From Acestrorhynchus altus (Eukaryota > Chordata > Actinopteri > Characiformes > Acestrorhynchidae), in the NCBI GenBank assembly GCA_034509495.1, contig CM067522.1, forward strand, positions 4,025,256 through 4,089,255: a stretch of 64,000 nucleotides of DNA, in the 5' to 3' direction. The notes beneath the pieces were generated by a model that saw nothing but the letters and a program-made list of their open reading frames with translations, was not told the origin of the DNA and searched no databases. Shown here one piece after another: positions 24,351 through 35,229 of this stretch (positions within the stretch are counted from its first letter, which is position 1; each line of letters begins with the position of its first letter). The translations under genes were made by a program, and so were the position numbers.

Positions 24351-24544
24351 ACATGTACTAGAAATGAGTGAATAGCTGTTTGGCTGTTTGCTGAGCTGGA
24401 TTATTCACTGATAATTCATCCCATTCGAGAGTGTAAATCATGTGGTTTATTATGATATGTGTATGATGTCTGTAGGTTACTCTAATCCCAAGATACGAAG
24501 CCTCGAAAACAGTATGTAACTGCCCTCGAAATGCAGATCTCGGT

Positions 24545-24790
24545 TCTAAGAGTTCATTAAAAATATATAAGGTAAAATAAATGGCTGCATGAATATTCTC
24601 CCTCTCTTAGTAAGTATATTAGAAATGCACACTTGGCTGCAATCACAGCACGGGGTCTGAATGGATAGGTCCTGATCAGGTCCTGGTCTGTACATCTGGA
24701 CATCTGGACATTGCAATTCCTCTTTGCAAGCTTTCTCAAGATCAAGGTCTGTTTGCTGGAAGATCAGGTTCATCCACAAATTCCTTTTCA
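24545..24790 (-). mobile_element. Tc1-like transposase C-terminal fragment
   Basis: On the - strand one frame contains LIFQQTDLDLEKACKEELQ, and a shifted frame contains TYPFRPRAVIAAKCAFL. The latter resembles the C-terminal Tc1 phrase in which a Tyr-Pro-Arg-Arg segment precedes AVI.AK. Downstream, GAATATTCATGCAGCCATTT resembles the 3' non-coding phrase next to Tc1 termini. At least one frameshift separates the two parts. Confidence 0.5.
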
Positions 24791-24799
24791 TGGCTTAGA

Positions 24800-25525
24800 C
24801 TTCAGATCATTCACCTTCTAGACCATTCCATCATGGTCTTGCTAGACAATTACCCTCCACCCTTCTCGAACTCAAACATGCTTTGTCACCATGCGTTTGT
24901 GTTTGTTGCTGCGTTTTGCGTTCATGTCAGTGTGTTTCTCTCCGTTTTTGGATTCCTGTCGGTGTATTACTGTCTTCGTCTGCTCAGTGCACAAATCTTT
25001 ACATTCCTTCTTGAATGAAGAAGGGATGGTGACGCTCCTCAGATAAAGAGGAAAAAAATCACATTTTAAGTAAATCCCAGATTACATCAGATATGATGCG
25101 ACAGCATAAATAGGCAGATTCTCAATGCAGGGACTGACATACAGAGACAGAATTAAGTGCACATTTTATAAAAAATGGAAAAAATGGAAAAAATGAAGAG
25201 ACCTCTCCACCGGTTTCTCTTGTATTTACTGGCCTGTGTTTTAGTAAAATAAACTTTTATTCTATAAAGCTTTGGCAACATTTCTCACAAATCCCATTTT
25301 AAATACTCGTGGTCAGGGTCAGGGTTAGGTCAGGTGTTGGTTTAGGTGACACAGGTTGGTTTGCAATATTCTTTGTTCAAATCATTTGGTTTCTACACAA
25401 CAAAGTTTGCGCTTTCTGTGCATGTGCTCAAGGTCCGAACAATATTTACTGCACAAATGGTACAAATTTTAGAATTGTACAAATTCTAAACTGCCGTCTT
25501 AGTCACAGATTCCTTTTGAGACCAG
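24800..25525. other. non-coding sequence, nothing recognised
   Basis: Contains a short (AAAAATGG)-type triplicate at 25174-25195 and a GGTCAGGGTCAGGGTTAGGT patch at 25312, which is not a telomere array. No gene. Confidence 0.35.
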
Positions 25526-25529
25526 GCTG

Positions 25530-25705
25530 TGATGGGACTCTTTAGCTTTCTCTAGTCTTTTTCCCATGATCGCCTGTCCATTTTTAACAAAGCACATATT
25601 GGTTATAATCCAACGTTTTGCCAAGATTGACTCACTGTTGAGTTTCAAATGTGTGGTTTTTCTCAAGGCCACAGTGTGTTGGGTTTTTCAGGACTTTCAA
25701 CCCCT
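25530..25705 (-). repeat. dispersed repeat, inverted partner of 31480-31660
   Basis: The complement of this segment matches the distal one almost phrase by phrase: AAAAACCCAACA, CTGTGGCCTTGAGAA, AAACTCAACAGTGAGTCAAT, CTTGGCAAAA, GGACAGG, and GCTAAAGAGTCCCATCAC. The copies are about 5.8 kb apart in opposite orientation. Family not recognised. Confidence 0.7.
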
Positions 25706-25749
25706 GCCATGCATTTTATCCGTGTGTGTATTTGTGAGAATATTCTAAT

Positions 25750-26320
25750 TGCGTATAAAAGATCATTACCACTGAACAGATTACAGTATTCTTACATCCA
25801 TCTTATGCTAAACTGCTTATAAGCATAATCTTGTATGTGTGGGGTAAGAATTGTTGCTTTTTGTGATGTTTGTATGGCGGGGAGCACTAATCCTACTCCT
25901 AGACTTAGGATTAAAACCAGCAAGAGCTGGGCAGGCAGGAGGTTTCATAACCCCCAACATCATTGTTACCCCTCCTGCAACTGCACTCATACACATATAC
26001 AGTCTCCCTCTCTCAGTTCAGGGGTTGAACAGAATGCCCCATAACCCCTTGCATCACCCCTCCCCACAACACACACACAAACTCACTCCCCCAGCTCTCA
26101 CAGTCATACGGTAAAAGCGTCATCTCTGCAATAATGCGCTTAATAGCATGTTGCCTGGTGTGGGGAGTAAGAGGTTAGGACACAACCCTGGGGTCCTGGA
26201 GGACACTCCCCAACCCCCCATCTCCATCATCTGTTATATGCTCCGGGGCAGACAGCAGAAGTCAGAGAACTAAACATAAAGGGTAGGGGTCAAGTACAGC
26301 AGGTCTAGATTGGGCTTTGA
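25750..26320. other. non-coding sequence, CA/CCC-rich patches
   Basis: CA- and CCCC-rich patches (25960-26090, 26190-26225) and otherwise plain sequence. No gene. Confidence 0.3.
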
Positions 26321-26530
26321 GAGTTCATGTCTAGTTGTTAACTGTGCCGAAATCCCAGTGTAGCGACAGTCATCATAGGCTCCGCTCTGGTGTCTTCTGT
26401 ATCTGCTACAGTTGCACTGATGAAGTCAGTACGATCGGTTGTACACACCACATGTCACGGAAAAAAGCTCATTACATCTGAGCAATTACGTGATCACTGA
26501 CAGAAGGTGACCAATTATTATTTGGCACTT
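26321..26530. promoter_or_regulatory. candidate conserved noncoding element
   Basis: Low-repeat stretch with CpGs and motif-like words (TACGATCGGTTGTACACACC, GAGCAATTACGTGATCACTG). A regulatory role is inference from texture only. Confidence 0.2.
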
Positions 26531-26834
26531 ATTCCCCTTCCCAAATTCCCCCTTCTAGCCTATTCTTAGAAAAGACATTATTCTATTATTAGTGAAAGGC
26601 CTGTCACTGAATTAATAAAAAATAGCTCAAACCCTTTGTTGCCTTTGTGTCTGTTACATTTGAAGTATTTAACATCTTATTGAACGGTAATGCTGTTGAA
26701 ATTTGCCTTTGAAACCTTTGTAGCATTTTTTTATTATCTGACCAAAAGATGTAAAATATACTGGGGTAAAATGTTTCAGTTAGATTTACTTAACTGCACT
26801 TCATTGTTTTATCCGATGGTCAAGTCTTTGTGTA

Positions 26835-27020
26835 TTAAAAATGTTTGACCACATTAACTAAGCTGACCATATTAACCAGTTTAACCAACATCAAGGGCTC
26901 TCGAGAGGCAAGCTGAAATTTTTCCTCAGCACCAGCAGGTTTGAACCCCAGCAAAGCTACAGCCCAACAGGATGACACGCCTGGTGACACTGGGTCATAA
27001 TATATATATATATATATAAT
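26835..27020 (-). mobile_element. possible tRNA-derived SINE fragment
   Basis: On the - strand, GGGTTCAAACCTGCTGGTG resembles a pol III B-box in a SINE head, but no convincing A-box or tail is present. The fragment abuts a short (TA)n at 27001-27018. Confidence 0.3.
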
Positions 27021-28138
27021 TTTTATAGTATTTAAAATCAATTCATCACTTCTGTCATATGTTGCTTCATTTAAAGTGTTTCCTGATGACTGACTGACTG
27101 ACTCTTCTTTTTTTTTCTTTCCCAAATTTGTCTTTTTGTCTGTTTGTCTGTCTGTATGTGTTAAATGGCAAAGCTGGACACTGACGGAGTGTTATAATGT
27201 TTAATATATGTTTATTTACTGTTTATTTACTACTTTTTATATTCAATGTGTTCACTGCTGTATGCAAGTCTACCAGTGTCTCAAATAAAACATTTAAAAC
27301 AAAATCAATTCAGGACATAATCTCATTTTGACAATTTAATGAGTTACAAATAACCATTTTCAATACATACAGGAGCTGAGGCAGATCTCTTAGCCACAGC
27401 CGTCATCATTTTTTATTATCTGCTCATCATTTTAGCCAATAAACAAACTTAAATGTGACGTATTATAACTGCACTTTACAAACACTTCACGAAAAATGTA
27501 GCTGACAAGCTGTCATTTAATATGAGATCTAATGTAAGATATAAAATTAATAACTAAAATATAATTTTATGATCCTCATTCCAACCGAGCAGAGAACAAA
27601 CATTTCTCAATTATCTGAATTTGAACCAGACTGACAGAAATCTCTTACAGAAATTAAAAAAAAAATCACTAAATAAAGCTCATTCATGATCACAATTTCA
27701 TTCAGAAAGTAAACTGTCATATTTTATATTCATTACAGGTAAAGTGACATTTCGAGCCTTTTTTTTTCAGTTTGGCTTATAGTTCATGAAAACCAAAAAT
27801 CCAGAATCTCCAAAGTTTCAGCTCAAATTAATAAGTTAATAATCACAGTATCAACTTTAAAACAAAGAAGCCTGAAATAAAATATAAAATATGACTGTAA
27901 TTTTTTAATTAGATGATCAAAAACCTTTTTCACTCTATTCAGTTTTTTAAAGAAACACTAGTAGATTCTGTTGTCCTGCTGTGTTTAGACAAGTTTGTCC
28001 GAACAATGTCTGTAATAAAGGTTTTCATCTGCCTTGTATTTCTGCAGGATAAAGCAATTTTAGTTGGACTGTATTTCCTACAACCCTGACATTTTATCAT
28101 GGGGTCAGTGGTTTTACCTGTAGCTGCAATTATATTCA
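27021..28138. other. AT-rich non-coding sequence
   Basis: AT-rich. AAATTCATGA/TCATTCA-type words recur but no family is identifiable. No exon. Confidence 0.35.
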
Positions 28139-29075
28139 CCTCTTTAGTCGTCCTGTTAAGTCGGCCTCTTTAGTCATCCTCTTAGTCGTCCTGTTTAGTC
28201 GTCCTGATTAGTCGTCCTGTTTAGTCGTCCTGTTTAGTTATCCTGTTTAGTCGGCCTCTTTAGTCGTCCTGTTTAGTTGTCCTGTTAAGTCGGCCTCTTT
28301 AGTCGTCCTGATTAGTCGTCCTGTTTAGTCGTCCTGTTTAGTCGTCCTGTTTAGTCGGCCTCTTTAGTTGTCCTGATTAGTCGGCCTCTTTAGTCGTCCT
28401 GATTAGTTGTCCTGTTAAGTCGTCCTGTTTAGTCGTCCTGTTTAGTCGGCCTCTTTAGTCATCCTGATTAGTCGTCCTGTTTAGTCGTCCTGTTTAGTTG
28501 TCCTGTTTAGTCGGCCTCTTTAGTCGTCCTGATTAGTCGTCCTGTTTAGTCGTCCTGTTTAGTCGTCTTGATTAGTCGTCCTGTTTAGTCGGCTTCTTTA
28601 GTCGTCCTGATTAGTCGTCCTGTTTAGTCGTCCTGTTAAGTCGGCCTTTTTAGTTGTCCTGATTAGTTGTCCTGATTAGTCGGCCTTTTTAGTCGTCCTG
28701 ATAGTCGTCCTGTTTAGTCGTCCTGTTTAGTCGGCCTGTTTAGTCGTCCTGTTAAGTCTGCCTGTTTAGTCATCCTGTTTAGTCGTCCTCTTTAGTCATC
28801 CTGTTTAGTCGTCCTCTTTAGTCAGCCTTTTTAGTCGTCCTGTTTAGTCGTTCTGTTTAGTCGGCCTGTTTAGTCGTCCTGTTAAGTCGTCCTCTTTAGT
28901 CATCCTGTTTAGTCGTCCTGTTTAGTCTGCCTTTTTAGTCATGCTTTAGTCGTCCTGTTTAGTCGGCCTGTTTAGTCGTCCTGTTTAGTCGTCCTGTTTA
29001 GTCGGCCTGTTTAGTCGTCCTGTTTAGTCGTCCTGTTCAGTCGTCCTGTTTAGTCGTCCTGTTTAGTCGACCTGT
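28139..29075. repeat. 13-bp minisatellite, about 70 copies
   Basis: A continuous array of a 13-base unit. The commonest forms are GTCGTCCTGTTTA, GTCGGCCTCTTTA, GTCGTCCTGATTA and GTTGTCCTGATTA, with occasional 12-base and 9-base units (for example near 28690 and 28938). The variants are not random: CTCTTTA usually goes with GGCC, and blocks such as GGCCTCTTTA, TCCTGATTA, TCCTGTTTA, TCCTGTTTA recur in the first two thirds of the array, so a higher-order unit of several 13-mers was probably amplified. Most units carry one CpG. Confidence 0.95.
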
Positions 29076-29299
29076 GGGATCCTACATTTTGATGGACCTC
29101 CTGCTGCTAATGCTTTGGAGAGAATGGATACAAGTAAATTATTAAGATATTCTTTCAAGGCATCTATAGTTTGGTGATCAAGGAAGTGTTCAATTTGAAT
29201 CTGTGTGCCAGGCAAGCAGTAGTGGCCAGTGAGCTTGTTTTCCAGCATAAGACACAGGATCCCATGTACATTTAACCTGTCCAAACTGGTGAACACATG

Positions 29300-29435
29300 T
29301 GACTACAGTTGCATGCAAACAGTTGGGTGGCCCTGGTCAGGATTTCTGTTGCTGTGAATGGTTATGTTGAATATGAACTGGCCTCCAATCAGCATCAAGT
29401 TACAGATGAAACATTCTTTTCAACATTTTTAACTT
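29300..29435. mobile_element. end of a non-autonomous DNA transposon (TTTGGGCA type, diverged)
   Basis: TTGCATGCAAACAGTTGGGT, then GGCCCTGGTCAGGATTTCTG, is a diverged relative of the terminal sequence at 20455. It lies directly after the minisatellite and a 225-base spacer. Confidence 0.45.
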
Positions 29436-29585
29436 TTACTCAAGACGTCAGTAGCTTGTTAGGGTTATGGATTATTCCCAGTAATCTGTAGGAAAGACCC
29501 GGTGATGCAAGTTCCAAAGCTTTATAAAGACGTGGACCTGTTCCAACAATGAGCAGCCATGGGCTCCTCTAAGCATTTAAGCACT

Positions 29586-29642
29586 CCAGCAGCACTGCTA
29601 CATCTGATCCACTGGTCCCAGCAACAAAACCCACTAACAGGC
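29586..29642. repeat. short piece of the fold-back repeat
   Basis: AGCAGCACTGCTACATCTGA then TCCACTGGTCCCAGCAACAA corresponds to the arm complementary to the one at 3329-3718. Confidence 0.4.
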
Positions 29643-29829
29643 AGGTGGATTTCATGTAAACCTATATAAAATCCTCCACTCATGCAACAAGGCTGTCCAG
29701 CATGATTCGCAACATTCGTGCAAGTCTTGATTGTTGACCATGGTTATGAGAATGCCCTGACCAAAAAGGATAAAAGGAATGCCACCTTCAAATTTTCCTG
29801 AGGGAAGCTGACAGGATACGCGCCTAACG

Positions 29830-30300
29830 TCAGTCAAAAACACTTCCGCTGTGGGCGGCTACCTCCCGAATGGAATGTGCAGCCAGTCGTCTGGAAATCT
29901 TCAATGGAGGCATAACAGACTGTTTATCGTTTCCAGTAATCCCTGCATCCCTATACACGCTGCTGTAACTTCTCCCCCAGTGCTGGCAACAATTTCCCCT
30001 TTGTTTCCTCTTTGGCTTGTAAGACAATCGGTCTGTAGGGCCGTCTACGCTCTCCCCGATGAACAATGGGCGTGCTATGGTGTGTCTTTTGTGTCTGGCT
30101 CTGGTCTTGCATTGTAGTGCTGCCGTATTTGTTCTTGGTGTACTCACTCTCAGCTTGCATGGGCTGGATGCCCATCAATTCATTAACTTAATCTGGTATT
30201 CACGAGGGAATGGAAAGGGGGTGGCGTGGAGGGTTTGGACTGAGCGCTGTTGCATGTTTGTGAAAAATGAAATCTAAAGTTTTGTCTGGTTGCCAGACCC
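29830..30300. other. unexplained block with several open frames
   Basis: Relatively GC-balanced with open frames on both strands (105 and 75 codons -, 88 and 72 codons +). None resembles a known domain. Conserved noncoding sequence or an old repeat are equally possible. Confidence 0.25.
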
Positions 30301-30534
30301 CCAAAAGTGTGGAATGCATTGTGCTGTATGCTACAAATATCTGTGGGTTTACAGGTGGCACTGAACACTAGAGTAGAGAGAAAGTGAAACCAAGACACAA
30401 GGAGGAAGGAAAATGATATGATGGGGTTGATTAAAAGGGAGAGTTACATAGAAAACAATGAGATAACGGAGAGAGTAGCCAAGAGAGAGGCCAGTGCGTT
30501 TAGTCTTGTTGCACACATCATGTAAGCAGGCATG

Positions 30535-30535
30535 C

Positions 30536-30610
<75 letters not shown>
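30535..30610. repeat. (GT)n microsatellite
   Basis: About 37 perfect GT units, preceded by GCGC. Confidence 0.95.
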
Positions 30611-31475
30611 GTCAGTGGTTCTTTTAAGGACAGGGTGAATAATTCAGCTGGTGCAGACGCTTGTTCCATTACCTCAGCTTGCTTGTTTCAGTCCTGCAGA
30701 CCTACAGGTTACCGCTGTTCACTCTCTCACTCTTGCCAGCCCACAGGTTTCTGTTTCAGCTCCATCTCATCAAAAACTACCAGGACTTTAACAAGCAAGG
30801 CCCGTTTTGTTGGAAAAGAAGTAAGAAGTTCCGACTGATAAACATGCCCTTAACCCATCTGCCTTCAACATTTGGAACTTTTCACATCTTAGCCACCTCA
30901 AACCAGTACCCCGCTAGTAGGTCCGCCCATTAGGTTCCTCTCCCAGGCTTGGTTTATGAAAACGAGCCGTGAAAACGACTACACTGATCAAATATGTAGC
31001 TGTAAATTATTGAGCGCGGATTTGTCGCAGGATGAATAAGAAATGGTGAGTTAATGGCAGAGTTCCTGCTCAAGGCTGAGATGTCCTGAGAAATGTCTCT
31101 CACTGTTTGAACTTGGGTTATGTAGGGCAAAGTGCACTGGCATGCACTGTTTCTGACTGAATGGGAGTTCCTGTGTCGAAATGCTTGTCAGCAACACCTG
31201 CTTTCACTGAGAACAGGACAGTTAAATAGGAGGTTTGTCCTAACGGGACATCTCCAGTGTTTCTGACAGGTTCACATGGGATTGGTAGCACAGTATGTGC
31301 ATCGCTGTCAAAGGAAAAATATCTACACAATAAGATGGTCACAAGTAGAACATACAATTCAGTTAGTGGTCCACGAACACCTCTGACCTTTTTAACATAT
31401 TTAAATGTGTGGACATTTGAACTTAATTTTAACAATAATAATACAGCTGTCTTAAAAATAAAACGTAATTCAAAA
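30611..31475. other. non-coding sequence, nothing recognised
   Basis: No exon-like structure; ends in an A-run at 31470-31489 just before the inverted repeat copy. Confidence 0.35.
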
Positions 31476-31479
31476 AAAA

Positions 31480-31660
31480 AAAAAAAAAAGTCTTGAAAAA
31501 CCCAACAAACTGTGGCCTTGAGAATAACCACGAATTTGAAACTCAACAGTGAGTCAATCTTGGCAAAACTTTAGATTATAAGCAAAACATCTGCTTCAGA
31601 AACTGTAAACTGTTTGTAAAAGATGGACAGGTGAGCATGGAGAAAGCTAAAGAGTCCCAT
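31480..31660 (+). repeat. dispersed repeat, inverted partner of 25530-25705
   Basis: Preceded immediately by an A18 run at 31471-31488, which may be the 3' poly(A) of a retroposed copy. In that reading the insert would extend to the left, but the homologous part lies on the right. No terminal duplication was found. Confidence 0.65.
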
Positions 31661-31809
31661 CACATAAAAAAAATCATGTGAGATAAAGTTGGTGCATCTC
31701 CACATTCATTACTGCTTAAAATGTCTGAAACAGTTAGAATCAGATGCATCGGCTTCCTTAAACCTCAGACATTAGTTTGGTTTGCTCTTGTTAGTTAAAG
31801 TGAGTCTGG

Positions 31810-32200
31810 GGTGGCATTTTTAAAAAACTGAATTCAACACTGAATTATTTGGACACAGTAACAGAAGACATGTTTGACACAAACCAAACACAGCATGTCA
31901 ATGCAAGAACTGCAAACCAGCTGTGAAGCATGGAAGTGGAAGTATCATGGTTTGGAGCTGCTTTGCTGCAGCAGCGCCTGGAGATCTCTCCATCATAGAA
32001 ACCACTATGAGATCTTTATTGTATCTGAGGAGGCTTTGAGGAAAATGTAGGACCGTCTGTACAAAGACTGACACCGAAACATCATATAACTAAAACAATA
32101 CCTCGCGGAGGGAAAATCATTCTTCCAGTCGATGTCAAAGACTGGTAATCAGTTATAGAAAACATCTAATTGATGTTATTTCAAGCAAAGGTAGAAATCC
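31810..32200 (+). mobile_element. Tc1-like transposase fragment, family C
   Basis: AAGCATGGAAGTGGAAGTAT followed by CATGGTTTGGAGCTGCTTTG and CTGCAGCAGCGCCTGGAGAT translate as the phrase KHGSGSIMVWSCFAAAAPG. That is the Tc1 segment between the first and second catalytic residues. The surrounding sequence is degraded, with the remainder of the transposase missing. Confidence 0.7.
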
Positions 32201-32394
32201 AGCTATTAGGGCATAGAGTGTTGTAAAGTTTCCCTCACAAAAAAATTGTATTTCTATTAATAACATTCAGCAAATGATTTTCAAAAGACATTTCTTCAGT
32301 TGTATGTGTTTAGTTATATCACAGTTTCTCTCAATATAGTTTAAATGAAGGTCAAATGATGTTTAAATGTGTTGGGTGTCCTAACATTTCTGTA

Positions 32395-32620
32395 TATGGA
32401 CCAAAATATTGGGACACCTGCTTTTCTAAGTTTGGTCTGAGCCCATGCCTGGCATTAAGAGTGATGCCAACAGATTCATGTATATCTGCTTCAGAGAGTC
32501 CTAGTCAATTACCAGTGCTTCTCTACAGGGACTAGACAAGCTGTGTGTATGGATTCACCCATATTCGAAGGGATGTCCACAATCCCTTGGACAGGGATTA
32601 AGCTTAGTCCTAGATGACAT
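32395..32620 (+). mobile_element. MITE-like fragment (ATTGGGACACCT type)
   Basis: Begins GGACCAAAATATTGGGACAC, and ends with TCGAAGGGATGTCCACAAT. These are the terminal and subterminal phrases of a fish MITE also present at 43010-43480 (+) and 53672-54015 (-). Confidence 0.6.
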
Positions 32621-32877
32621 TTTCCTTTCAGTGGGGAATCTCCATTTAGAATTCTGTGGAGTTCAGAACTATCTTCACTCCCTATCCAGGAAATTCCCCC
32701 AATTTTATATTATTTCTCCAATTCTTTCTCTAATGACACTTAAGTGTGCAGTCCATGAAAATGATTGGAGAGTCTGATCATGGACTACGATCAGTGAGAA
32801 ACAGATCAGTACAGAGGGAATGGGCTAAAGTATCAAATATCCATTGTTTGTGGGGGCACTTCTAGAGTTTCATACTG

Positions 32878-33185
32878 ATATGCCAAAAGTCATGGGACAG
32901 CTGTATGTAACTTGAATATGAAATGGTGTTACCTCAGGGGGTGGCCTGGGAATGTCCACACCTCTATGAGTTGTAAAGTTGTAATGGGTATCTTGTGATT
33001 AAGGTTAAACAGTGGCCAGTGCTCTTATGGCAAAGTGTTGTGAATGACTGGAGTTCGAGTGAGGCTTAATGGGGGGTGCTAGTTGTGCATATCAGGAATA
33101 CATGGCAGAAGGCATTACCATCCACTGTGGACAGTGCAGGGGGTGGTAATGATTGTGACATTGCAAAGTCATGGGACACATTAGT
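32878..33185. mobile_element. short repeat bounded by direct AAAGTCATGGGACA copies
   Basis: AAAGTCATGGGACA occurs at 32886-32899 and again in the same orientation at 33165-33178. Between them lie CAGGGGGTGGCCTGGGAATG, GTCCACACCTC, GGTTAAACAGTGGCCAGTGC and GGCATTACCATCCACTGTGG. From recall, this is a family of roughly 300-base elements in fish. Direct, not inverted, terminal copies are unusual for a MITE. Confidence 0.55.
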
Positions 33186-33501
33186 TTCTTGTTAGTTAGT
33201 CGACTAACTGGTTAATGCTACAGTAATAAAAACACACTTCCATTTCTGTTTCATTTTATAGAACAGAACATATGTTACTTGTGTGCCTGACATGAGCCAA
33301 AGGTGTTTTCTTATTTTAATCCTATTTATAGCTGACTGAAAAACAGCAGTGAGAAAACCTGGCTGGCTCCTCCTAACATATCTATCTACCAGAAATCATT
33401 CATTTACAACACATTCTTCAGTCTCTTATAAGTGAACAACAAAATAACAATTTTAAATCTGGAAAATCATTCAGGTAATGTCATTTTGAATCTACAAACC
33501 A

Positions 33502-33840
33502 TCCATTTTCTGAACCGCTTAGTCCTGAATAGGGTCACGGGTGAGCTGGTGCCCAGCCGGCAACTCTGAGCGCAAGGGCGGGAAACAAGCCTAGAGGGCG
33601 CTAATCCATCGTAGGGTGCACACACACATCCATCCACACACTAAGGGCCACTTTAGAGTCTCCAATTCACCTATCATGCATGTCTTTGGACTGTGGGGGA
33701 AACCGGAGTAAACCCACACGAACACGTGGAGAACATGCAAACTCCACACAGAAACTTCCCAGGTCGCCCCACCCGGGGATCAAACCCAGGTCCTTCTTGC
33801 TGTGAGGCAACAGCGCTATCCACTGCACCACCATGCCACC
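33502..33840 (-). mobile_element. tRNA-derived SINE with target-site duplication
   Basis: Flanked by a perfect 12-base duplication, ATCTACAAACCA, at 33490-33501 and 33841-33852. Read on the - strand from 33840 it starts GGTGGCATGGTGGTGCAGTG with an A-box-like TGGTGCAGTGG. A B-box-like GGGTTTGATCC follows about 35 bases on, after CAGCAAGAAGGACC. The body contains TTTGCATGTTCTCC and the 3' end is CTAAGCGGTTCAGAAAATGG. There is no poly(A). From recall this is a very abundant teleost SINE. The intact duplication marks retroposition. Confidence 0.85.
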
Positions 33841-34199
33841 ATCTACAAACCAGTACAATCTATTGCTTCAGAAGATGTGGTCATAGAAAGTATGTACCAT
33901 AAAAGTGTGTAGAGTCGAGTAGTCTAGGTATGATGTAGGAAGAGCACCATTTGTGTGAATTTGTCTTAATTAGACTTAATGTGTCTTAATGAGCCCATGA
34001 TCATATAGTTGGGGTAGATGATTATTGTGGTCAGTCATTTACCATTTACTTAAGAAAATTATACACCAGTTTAACTTCCATTAGTTAATTGGTGGAATCA
34101 GGTGTGTCTGTAATATTCCTGAACTAAGGCTGAGAAGCACTGATCTTCAGAGGACTCCATTACAGAACACATTCAGCCGTGACGAAGCACCAAAGTTTT

Positions 34200-34225
34200 T
34201 TTGTTGTTGTTTTTTTTTTTTTTTT
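34200..34225. repeat. T-rich homopolymer tract
   Basis: TTGTTGTTGT followed by 18 T residues. Confidence 0.8.
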
Positions 34226-34269
34226 TTAACACTGACCACACTCTCTGTCACCGATCACACCGGGCCTGT

Positions 34270-34860
34270 TCGGACAGCACTTTCACGACAGCCTCAGAAT
34301 GAGAAAGCCTTGGAGGAGCCGAGATTTTATTTTTTCCACAGATTCATCAACATTTATTAAGCTTTGCTAACTAAATCAGAGCTACATTTATTTTGAGAAC
34401 TTGCCTCAGGCCACACAAGCATATTTTAATGTGTTTGAAAAAAAGACACCCTTACTACACTCAGTGCAACTGTAATATCTTCATGGCCTCATTTAAAAAA
34501 AAAAAAGACAGAACAGGGAGGAAAAAAAGATGTGCAAAAAAAACATGGATTATGAAGAAATCCAATTATAATCAACTGATTGGCTGTCTGTAGTAATAAT
34601 TTGATGAAGAAGAGGCAGTTAAATTTTGGAGTGATTGCCCTTATTAAAAAGCTTTGAGGAGAAGAATGCTTATTACTCTGTTTTGATACAGATGAGATGG
34701 AGTCTATAACTTTATTAATTTCCCATAATATTAATAATCATGTTATCCCTTTGGCTGTGTGGAGTTGGAGCTATTGGGACAAGCAGCTGAAATGATTCCT
34801 TGATGAAATGATTCCACGCTTGGGATTTCTAAACGCAGGGTCTTTTCTAAAGGTGCATTC
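34270..34860. promoter_or_regulatory. candidate conserved noncoding block
   Basis: Two low-repeat stretches (34280-34440 and 34615-34850) show enhancer-like words: ACATTTATTAAGCTTTGCTA, ACTTTATTAATTTCCCATAA, TAATAATCATGTTATCCC. They are separated by A-rich sequence. The inference rests on motif texture and on the absence of simple repeats. Confidence 0.28.
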
Positions 34861-35229
34861 TGGAACTGTGGTACAGGAGCCGGGTCCCCACTGAATAGTT
34901 GATTTGCTGTGATGGTGAAGATGATCTAGGTTTGGATAAACTCAGCGCCCACCATCTGATTTCTGAGTTTGCCCCCAAGACATACACCATTCAAAACCAC
35001 AGATTGAGGTCTAGATGTCCAGTAATTTGAAACTGTACATTTTAAGCACTAATTATTTTATTAGTGAAGGCTCATCATCAGTTTTGGCTCATACGTTGGT
35101 GATTTCTATATTTCATTTTCAGAAGTTACGTCTACAGGCTACAGAATTTGTAATCTTAACCAGAATACATTTAATGGGCAAACGCTTGCATTGTTTACAT
35201 ATCGAAAATTCTAAAATGCATAATAAAAT

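Noticed and set aside
25310..25345. Interstitial telomere repeat (GGTTAG-like words)
   Set aside because: Only one TTAGG-like word inside a GGTCAGGG/GGTCAGG patch; no tandem TTAGGG.
28139..29075. Possible CRISPR-like array
   Set aside because: The unit is 13 bases with no spacers. It is a minisatellite in a vertebrate context.
31471..31660. Processed pseudogene ending at the A18 run
   Set aside because: No coding sequence is recognisable on the expected side, and no flanking duplication was found.
33700..33840. A tRNA gene on the - strand, from the A- and B-box-like sequences
   Set aside because: The sequence does not give a cloverleaf with an acceptor stem, and the target-site duplication shows that it is a SINE.
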